Assembly: GCA_946479185.1 (NCBI GenBank)
Contig: CAMLFF010000184.1
Location: forward strand, 1-6,572
Origin: an uncultured Sphingobium sp.
Lineage (GTDB): Bacteria > Pseudomonadota > Alphaproteobacteria > Sphingomonadales > Sphingomonadaceae
Direction: 5' to 3'
DNA: 6,572 bases
Below the pieces are notes generated by a model. It saw nothing but the letters and a program-made list of their open reading frames with translations, was not told the origin of the DNA and did not search any database. The position numbers and the translations under genes were made by a program. Each line of letters begins with the position of its first letter. Position 1 is the first letter of the stretch. Below, piece by piece: positions 1 through 4,963 of the stretch.

Positions 1-229
1 AGAGTGTCGCAAAGAAGCTGCTACCTCCCGCTGGCGGGGCCATCACCTGTCCCTTGCCGAGGACCAGCGACAGCCCGTCGATCATCCACCAGGTGCCAAG
101 CGTCACAATGAGGACCGGGACGCGCAGTGCCAGCGCGAGCAGCCCGTTGACGAGGCCGATGCCAGCGCCGAGCGCGACGCCGGCCAGAGCGGACAGCCAG
201 GGATCGACGCCAGCACTCATCAGCAGCGC
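1..229 (-). other. ABC sugar permease (RbsC/BPD_transp_2-like) internal fragment, in frame with the MFS gene
   Basis: Residues 409-471 of the open frame carry the pattern of the ribose/xylose-type ABC permease family: SAGVDPWLSALAG, then GAGIGLVNGLL (429-439), then LRVPVLIVTLGT (443-454), then a DGLSLVL segment. In family members this block lies roughly a third of the way into a protein of about 320 residues, so the first 70-80 residues of the permease are missing here and the rest would lie beyond the left edge. The last dozen residues before the edge (APPAGGSSFFATL) are less clearly family-like. The switch falls at the shared ALLM (residues 409-412; bases 218-229), where either protein could read. 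It could be a deletion fusion, a gene remnant or an assembly chimera. Confidence 0.7.
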
Positions 230-1453
230 GGCAAGCAGTGTGAAGGTGAAGAACAGGCTGAACCCGGTCAGATAGCTGCCTGTGCGATCATAAAGGCTGG
301 CAAGCAGAACCGGGCCGACAGCCGAGCCGAGCGTGTTGAATCCAGCCAGCATGGGGAGCAACCGGTTCATATAGGCTGGCCCGTAAACATGTTTGGCGAC
401 CACCGGACTATCCACCACCAGCCCACCATGCGCGAGGCCCAGAACGGAGGTGAACACCAAAGCCGTCAACAGGCCTTGAGCGGGCAGCGCGAGGATGATC
501 GCCAGCCCCAGCAGCAGGTTCCAGAAGGCCACGCCCCTTACCGAGAAGCGGTCAAACGTCGCTCCCGCAATGAATTTGGCGCCCATGCCGACAAGGAATG
601 TCACGGACCATGCGCTCGCCGCCACTGTCCGCGTCAGCCCGGCTTCATTGGTCAGATAATAGATGCTGTGCTGGAACAGCGCCTGATCCACCAGCGCCGA
701 GAGGAAGGTCGCCGCAGCGATCAGCCAGAAGGCGCGCTGGCGCAGCATCAGCTTGAAATCGACATGAAGCTCTGCCGCGCGGATCGCATCGCCATCCACC
801 CCCTCCGGCGTCTTGACGACCTCGGGCAGGATATCTTCCTCAGTCGGGTTCGTGCGCGCGAACAGGGCGAGCGGGATCGAGATGAAGAAGATGCCAAGGC
901 TCAGGCAGGCAAAGGCCACGCGCCAGCCATAGATTGGGATGAGCTGCGCGGCGATCAGCGGAAACATCACGCCGCCAAAGCTCGCGCCCACAATCGCGAT
1001 GCCGCCAGCCAGCCCCACATTGCGCATGAACCAGCGCGAGACGAGCAGCTTGAGGCAGATGATCACCGCCGCCTGCCCGATCCCGATCATGAAACCGACG
1101 AGATAATAGCTCCACAGGGATTGCACCATCAGGAAGCCGGAAAGGCCGATTGCTTCGGCCGTCATCGCCGCGATCAGTACGGTTTTCAGCCCCAGCTTGT
1201 CCACCAATGGCCCGATGATGAACAGCGCCATGATCGCGCCGGTCAAACTCTTATAGGTGTAGATGAGCGTCGCTTGCGTCAGACTCCAGCCAAATTCCTT
1301 CATCACCTCGGGGTAGACAAAGGGCATGGTGAGCGGCGCGCCAAAGGCGAGGAAGAAGATGACGAAGGTCATCGCGACCACCCGCCACCCCGGATAATCC
1401 CAGGTCGCGCGAATGACGGCAATCTTCTCGCTCACGCTCATGCGACCCACCAT
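1..1453 (-). CDS. MFS transporter, C-terminus fused in frame to an ABC-permease fragment (partial, open at left edge)
   Basis: Inner-membrane carrier of the major facilitator superfamily, probably for a small organic or aromatic acid; the substrate is not readable. The frame starts at ATG 1453 and runs 484 codons to the window edge without a stop. Residues 1-412 form a nearly full-length MFS protein: a short cytoplasmic N-terminus, about twelve hydrophobic segments, the loop 2-3 motif GPLVDKLGLK (81-90), its second-half echo GATFDRFSVRG (297-307), and a charged central loop at about 200-240. The start is supported by AGGGGA (plus positions 1461-1466), which overlaps the TAG stop of the upstream aminotransferase gene 11 bases away; ATG at residue 5 is an alternative. 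It is probably the third gene of the Rieske operon. From about residue 409 the protein stops resembling MFS and becomes an RbsC-type permease (separate entry), so the native MFS C-terminus is lost. MFS identity is secure; whether the chimera exists in the cell is not. Confidence 0.85.
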   Translation of the reverse strand, partial: MVGRMSVSEKIAVIRATWDYPGWRVVAMTFVIFFLAFGAPLTMPFVYPEVMKEFGWSLTQATLIYTYKSLTGAIMALFIIGPLVDKLGLKTVLIAAMTAEAIGLSGFLMVQSLWSYYLVGFMIGIGQAAVIICLKLLVSRWFMRNVGLAGGIAIVGASFGGVMFPLIAAQLIPIYGWRVAFACLSLGIFFISIPLALFARTNPTEEDILPEVVKTPEGVDGDAIRAAELHVDFKLMLRQRAFWLIAAATFLSALVDQALFQHSIYYLTNEAGLTRTVAASAWSVTFLVGMGAKFIAGATFDRFSVRGVAFWNLLLGLAIILALPAQGLLTALVFTSVLGLAHGGLVVDSPVVAKHVYGPAYMNRLLPMLAGFNTLGSAVGPVLLASLYDRTGSYLTGFSLFFTFTLLAALLMSAGVDPWLSALAGVALGAGIGLVNGLLALALRVPVLIVTLGTWWMIDGLSLVLGKGQVMAPPAGGSSFFATL

Positions 1454-1464
1454 TTTGCTTTCCC

Positions 1465-2649
1465 CTAAGTGCGCCCGCGCCCATTCAGCACGCTAATCGC
1501 TGCGCCTACCCCGCCAGCCTGATGCGCCACGCCCGCATGGTCCATCGCAGCTTCAATCGCCGCAATCGTGCCCAGCAGCAGCGTGTCATTAAACTCGCCC
1601 AGATGGCCGATACGAAACACCCTGTCCTCAAGCTGGCCCAGCCCATTGCCAAGGCTCATATTGCAGCGGTCGAGGATCACATCGCGCAGTCCATCTGCCG
1701 ATACGCCCTCCGGCAAGCGCACCGCCGTCAGCACCGGCGAATGCGCGCTCTCATCGCGGCACTGCGTCTCGAACCCCCAATGGCGCACAGCTGCCCGTGT
1801 CGCAGCCGCCCCTCGGCGATGGCGCGCAAACACCGCATCCAGGCCCTCTTCGTTCAGCATATCGACCGCAACCCGCAGCCCTTGCAGCAGATTGATGGCA
1901 GGCGTGTAGGGGAAGAAGCCCTTCGCATTCGCCTCCAGCATCTCGCCCCAATCCCAATAAGAGCGCGCCATCCCGCCCCCTTGCGAGACGCGGATCGCCT
2001 TTTGCGAGACTGCATTGAAGGAAAGCCCCGGCGGCAGCATCAGCCCCTTTTGCGAGCCACCCACCGCCACATCCACGCCCCACTCATCATGGCGATAATC
2101 CACCGATGCGAGCGAGGAGACGAGGTCCGCCAAAAGCAAAGCCGGATGCCCCGCCTCATCAATGGCCCGGCGCACGGCGGCAATGTCGGATGTCACCCCC
2201 GTCGATGTCTCATTATGCACGACGCAAACCGCCTTGATCCGGTGCGCCTTATCCTCCCGCAGCCGCGCGCCGATGGCATCTGCATCCACAGGCGTGCGCC
2301 AGTCCCCCGGCATCAACTCAGGGTTGAGGCCCAATTTGCGCGCCAGCCGATACCAGAGCGTCGCAAACCAGCCCGTCTCATACATCAGCACATCGTCGCC
2401 GGGCGAAAGCACATTCACCAGCGCCGCTTCCCACGCCCCCGTGCCCGAGGAGGGATAAATGATGACCGGTCCGGAAGTCTTGAAGATCGTGCGGATCGAG
2501 CCCAGCACCTTCACCGCCAGATCGCGAAATTCCGGCCCGCGATGATTGATCGTCGGGCGCGCAATCGCTTCCATCACGCGCAATGGCGTTGTCGTCGGCC
2601 CCGGCAATTGCAGGAAATGCGGGCCTGATCGGTAGCCATTGTCAGTCAT
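1465..2649 (-). CDS. class V aminotransferase, serine-glyoxylate aminotransferase-like
   Basis: A cytoplasmic PLP enzyme of 394 residues, normal length for the alanine/serine-glyoxylate aminotransferase group. Family marks in order: LPGPTTTP (15-22), INHRGPEF (34-41), YPSSGTGAWEAAL (65-77), VVHNETSTGVTS (143-154), D175 as the expected partner of the pyridine nitrogen, GGSQKGLMLPPG (197-208) with K201 as the Schiff-base lysine, FPYTP (246-250), and FRIGHLG (345-351) with R346 as the expected carboxylate-binding arginine. All key residues are present, so it should be active. The family transfers an amino group, typically from serine or alanine, to glyoxylate; the true donor here may differ, as the neighbours are not serine-cycle genes. 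Its ATG overlaps the TGA of the Rieske gene (ATGA at 2646-2649), which implies translational coupling. A weak AAAGAG lies upstream of the start. The family is certain; the substrate is inferred. Confidence 0.92.
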   Translation of the reverse strand: MTDNGYRSGPHFLQLPGPTTTPLRVMEAIARPTINHRGPEFRDLAVKVLGSIRTIFKTSGPVIIYPSSGTGAWEAALVNVLSPGDDVLMYETGWFATLWYRLARKLGLNPELMPGDWRTPVDADAIGARLREDKAHRIKAVCVVHNETSTGVTSDIAAVRRAIDEAGHPALLLADLVSSLASVDYRHDEWGVDVAVGGSQKGLMLPPGLSFNAVSQKAIRVSQGGGMARSYWDWGEMLEANAKGFFPYTPAINLLQGLRVAVDMLNEEGLDAVFARHRRGAAATRAAVRHWGFETQCRDESAHSPVLTAVRLPEGVSADGLRDVILDRCNMSLGNGLGQLEDRVFRIGHLGEFNDTLLLGTIAAIEAAMDHAGVAHQAGGVGAAISVLNGRGRT

Positions 2650-3971
2650 GAATTTGCTCTTTCAATCGGCCTCGCCCGACCAGCGCTCCACGCGCTGCGG
2701 CGGCCATTATAATAGTCCAGCCAGTCCTCATCCTTGGGCAACAGCGCAAAGCCCGCCCGCACATCATGATAGCAGTCTACATCATCCACGCTTCGCGGCT
2801 CCGCGCCCGTCTCCTGCATCGCCCGCGCAGCACGCAGCAGTTTTCGCCGCGTGAGCGCAATCATCTTGTCACTGGTGCCAAGATGCTCCCGCGTGCGGTC
2901 GACAATCGGCCCCATGCTCTCGGTAATTGCCTGATCCTGCACCGGAATCCCCTCAATCCCGCTATAGCTCTGGCTCGATTGCACCTCACGCGAGATCAGA
3001 TGATCGTTACGCGGATTGGCATCGATGCGGAAGCGCCCGAGCCAGTCGCTCGTGTTCGGCAGAAAATTGATGGGCGATGTGGTGCCCGCAAGCGGCTTGC
3101 CCTCTTTGGTGAGCGTCGTCGCGCCGGAGCGCGGCCCACCGATCACCACCAGCATGGAATGATGATCGTCCAGCGGCACCCATGCACGCACCCGGATATG
3201 GTCCATCGCCTCGGATGGCGCCATCGTCCAGAAGGGCATCGCGAAATGGCCGATGCGATGGTAGAGATTGTCCGGCCCGGCATGGCGATAGGCGCAGTAA
3301 ACCGCGCCATAATCGGTCTCCAGCGCTTCATATTTGGGCGCAAGGTTCTCCGGCTGCTGGCGATAATAGTTGATCGACCCTTCCTCGAACTGGTCCGGCG
3401 TTGCCGCGCCCAGATGGAGGAAGCCGACATGGCATGTGTCGATATCGCCCTCGAGCGCCTGAAACCAGTTGCACTCGCGCATCATGAAACTAACCGAGAT
3501 GGGCTGGTCCTCGCCAAGCTCATCCAGGTCGAAATGCGGCAAGGGCGGCGGCGTCTCCCGCTCGCCCATATACACCCACACCACGCCATAGCGCTCGATC
3601 ACGCCCAGCGCCTTGATCTTCACCTTGTCCTTATAACTGGTGCTCAACGGCTCGCTCGGCATCTCGATGCACTGGCCATCATGATCGAACTTCCAGCCAT
3701 GATAGACGCAGCGGATGCCGCCCTCCTCATTGCGCCCGTAAAAGAGCGAGGCGCAGCGGTGCGCACAGCGATGATCGACAACGCCAATCTTTCCATCGGG
3801 TGAGCGAAAGGCGAGGAAATTTTCGCCCAGCAACCGCAGCCGCAACGGCGCTCCACCCGCCTTCACTTCCTCGGGCAGAAAGGCCGGAATCCAATATTCC
3901 CGCATCAGCTTGCCCATCGGATCGTCCGGGCCAGTGCGTGTCAGCAGGGCATTGTCATCCGCGCTCAGCAT
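2646..3971 (-). CDS. Rieske non-heme iron oxygenase, phthalate 4,5-dioxygenase-type alpha subunit
   Basis: Terminal oxygenase of 441 residues that would insert oxygen into an aromatic or N-/O-methyl substrate. The N-terminal Rieske domain (about 25-135) has the [2Fe-2S] ligands C69-x-H71 and C88-x2-H91, set in HRCAHRCASLFYGRNEE and CVYHGWKFD. The catalytic domain has D178-x2-H181-x4-H186 (EGDIDTCHVGFLH): D178 is the bridging aspartate and H181/H186 are iron ligands. D346 in QDQAITES is the likely third ligand, by resemblance to related monooxygenases. The N-terminal LTRTGPDDPMGKLMREYWIPAF pattern region (10-31) and the DRTREHLGTSD block (358-368) place it near phthalate 4,5-dioxygenase/LigXa-like enzymes, where demethylases also occur. 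The start has a strong GGGGAGG (plus 3977-3983), five bases from ATG. It is the first gene of the leftward operon and overlaps the aminotransferase by four bases. No ferredoxin or reductase is in the window, so electrons must come from elsewhere. Confidence 0.93.
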   Translation of the reverse strand: MLSADDNALLTRTGPDDPMGKLMREYWIPAFLPEEVKAGGAPLRLRLLGENFLAFRSPDGKIGVVDHRCAHRCASLFYGRNEEGGIRCVYHGWKFDHDGQCIEMPSEPLSTSYKDKVKIKALGVIERYGVVWVYMGERETPPPLPHFDLDELGEDQPISVSFMMRECNWFQALEGDIDTCHVGFLHLGAATPDQFEEGSINYYRQQPENLAPKYEALETDYGAVYCAYRHAGPDNLYHRIGHFAMPFWTMAPSEAMDHIRVRAWVPLDDHHSMLVVIGGPRSGATTLTKEGKPLAGTTSPINFLPNTSDWLGRFRIDANPRNDHLISREVQSSQSYSGIEGIPVQDQAITESMGPIVDRTREHLGTSDKMIALTRRKLLRAARAMQETGAEPRSVDDVDCYHDVRAGFALLPKDEDWLDYYNGRRSAWSAGRARPIERANS

Positions 3972-3994
3972 CTCGTCCTCCCCGCAGTATTGAT

Positions 3995-4013
3995 ATAACT
4001 ATATTATGGTTAT
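3995..4013. promoter_or_regulatory. AT-rich imperfect palindrome, candidate operator of the Rieske operon
   Basis: A 19-base imperfect palindrome centred at 4004, with perfect outer arms ATAAC/GTTAT and 10 of 12 matches when the half is extended across the centre. Its minus-strand half AACCATAATAT (4011-4001) and its plus-strand half AACTATATTAT (3997-4007) match the half-sites of the inverted repeat in front of the FAD gene (4891-4923). Position just upstream of the Rieske start suggests an operator; the FCD regulator encoded next door is the natural candidate to bind it. Confidence 0.5.
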
Positions 4014-4014
4014 G

Positions 4015-4041
4015 TCTTTATCTTGCCGGTGCATTTGTCAA
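4015..4041 (-). promoter_or_regulatory. candidate promoter of the Rieske operon
   Basis: On the minus strand a perfect TTGACA (4041-4036) is followed after 15 bases by TAAAGA (4020-4015). The spacer is shorter than the usual 16-18, which lowers confidence. Transcription would start near 4008, inside the AT-rich palindrome at 3995-4013, leaving about 37 bases to the ATG at 3971. A repressor bound there would block initiation or early elongation. A competing -10 (CATAAT, 4008-4003) has no good -35 partner. Confidence 0.4.
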
Positions 4042-4075
4042 CCGTCTCCTCATGTCATGTTGATCCACGCCTCCA

Positions 4076-4098
4076 ATCTGTCATACGAAATGACAAAT
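4076..4098. promoter_or_regulatory. TGTCAT...ATGACA inverted repeat, candidate operator of the regulator gene
   Basis: A perfect six-base inverted repeat TGTCAT/ATGACA (4079-4084 and 4090-4095) with a five-base spacer; arms extend to 8 of 9 matches as ATCTGTCAT and ATGACAAAT. Further TGTCA copies occur at 4036-4040 (overlapping the TTGACA of the divergent promoter) and 4053-4057. A weak plus-strand promoter (TTGATC 4060-4065, CATACG 4082-4087) would place its -10 in this repeat, which would fit autoregulation. No function is proven. Confidence 0.35.
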
Positions 4099-4133
4099 GG
4101 AGCCGCTCACCCCGGCTCATCGTTGCAACTGAT

Positions 4134-4138
4134 AAAGG
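4134..4138 (+). promoter_or_regulatory. ribosome binding site that favours the GTG start of the FCD regulator
   Basis: AAAGG ends ten bases before GTG 4149. The longer alternative start, TTG at 4023, has no purine-rich stretch before it and would add 42 residues with no resemblance to GntR proteins, so the GTG is preferred. Confidence 0.45.
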
Positions 4139-4148
4139 CCCGCGCCAC

Positions 4149-4892
4149 GTGATCGATCAGGATAATGTCTTCAGCTCCGTCCGCACCCAGTCCCTCGCCT
4201 CGCGCATCGTGTCGCAGATCATCGAGGCGCTATTTGCGGGCCAGTTCCAGCCCGGCCAGTTTCTGGGCACCGAGGCGCAGCTGACAGAGACCTTCAAAAC
4301 GAGCCGCGTCCCCATCCGCGAGGCGCTGGGGCGCCTGGAGGCATTGGGCGTCGTCACGATCAAGACCGGCGCAGGCGGCGGCGCGACGATTGCCGAAGGC
4401 AAGCCCGATCAGTTCGCCACCGCGCTCGCCGTTCAATTCATGCTCATTCAGGTCACCGCGGAGGAAATCTTCGACGCCCGCATCGGCATCGAGTGCCGCG
4501 CTGCCGAGCTCGCTGCCGAGCGCATCTCGGATGAGCAGATCGCGCATCTCAAGGCGCTGCTGGGCGAGATCATGGAGACCGGCATCACCCGCGTCGAATC
4601 AGTCCAGCGCATCCTCGCCTTCCATGGCGCCATCGTCGAAGCCTCCGGCGCTCGCACCCTCATCACCCTGATGCACGCGCTGGAGCATACGCTGGTCAAC
4701 CTCTTCACCGCGCTGGAGGCCTCACCGCGCAACAGCAAGATCGGCTATAAGGCGCTCACCGCCATCTTCGAACGGATCGAAGCGCATGACAGCGAAGGCG
4801 CGTTCCACGCCATGCGCGAGCATCTGATCGATCGCCGCCAGTCCATGCTTTATCGCCTCAAGCAGATCAGCGAGCGGGCCGCCAAGGACTAA
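4149..4892 (+). CDS. GntR-family transcriptional regulator, FadR/FCD subfamily
   Basis: A DNA-binding regulator of 247 residues from the chosen GTG start, the usual size for the subfamily. Residues 10-80 form the winged helix-turn-helix: LASRIVSQIIEALFAGQFQPG, then TEAQLTETF, then the recognition region TSRVPIREALGRLEALG (51-67) and a glycine-rich wing (GAGGGATI). Residues about 95-240 form the all-helical FCD ligand domain. FCD proteins often bind a metal through one Asp and three His: D109 (FDAR), H159 (AFHGAI) and H225 (EHL) are present, but the position of the remaining His appears to be L203, so metal binding may be altered. It lies divergent from the Rieske operon and 71 bases ahead of the FAD gene, between two candidate operators, so it is probably the local, effector-responsive repressor. 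A TTG at 4023 in the same frame is a less likely start. Confidence 0.9.
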   Translation: MIDQDNVFSSVRTQSLASRIVSQIIEALFAGQFQPGQFLGTEAQLTETFKTSRVPIREALGRLEALGVVTIKTGAGGGATIAEGKPDQFATALAVQFMLIQVTAEEIFDARIGIECRAAELAAERISDEQIAHLKALLGEIMETGITRVESVQRILAFHGAIVEASGARTLITLMHALEHTLVNLFTALEASPRNSKIGYKALTAIFERIEAHDSEGAFHAMREHLIDRRQSMLYRLKQISERAAKD

Positions 4893-4923
4893 ACTGTAAT
4901 ATAGTCTATTAATATTATAGTTT
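4891..4923. promoter_or_regulatory. AT-rich inverted repeat upstream of the FAD oxidoreductase, candidate operator
   Basis: Arms AAACTGTAATAT (4891-4902) and ATATTATAGTTT (4912-4923) match at 11 of 12 positions in inverted orientation around a nine-base spacer. The half-sites equal, within one or two bases, those of the palindrome upstream of the Rieske gene. A -10-like TATTAT (4913-4918) lies within the right arm, with no clear -35, so a bound regulator would cover the promoter. The repeat begins at the stop codon of the regulator gene. It lacks a GC-rich stem and a T-tract, so it is not a typical intrinsic terminator. Confidence 0.5.
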
Positions 4924-4963
4924 GCCTGCTACCTCTTCTCTCGGAAACGGTAGGAGAGCGCGC

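Noticed and set aside
389..1468. Long plus-strand open frame of 359 codons opposite the MFS gene
   Set aside because: It is the codon-register mirror of the MFS gene; the product is rich in His, Arg, Gln and Asp with no domain pattern, as expected from the complement of GC-rich membrane-protein codons.
1522..2628. Plus-strand open frame of 368 codons opposite the aminotransferase
   Set aside because: Arg/His-rich antisense shadow of a gene whose own frame has complete family motifs.
2766..3803. Plus-strand open frame of 345 codons opposite the Rieske gene
   Set aside because: Antisense shadow; no recognisable motif and no ribosome binding site pattern, while the minus strand carries intact Rieske and iron-site residues.
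4023..4148. N-terminal extension of the FCD regulator from TTG 4023
   Set aside because: No ribosome binding site, no similarity to GntR proteins, and it would cover the palindrome at 4076-4098; GTG 4149 gives the standard length.
4891..4923. Inverted repeat after the regulator gene as an intrinsic terminator
   Set aside because: The stem is almost all A/T, with a nine-base loop and no following T-tract; an operator fits better.
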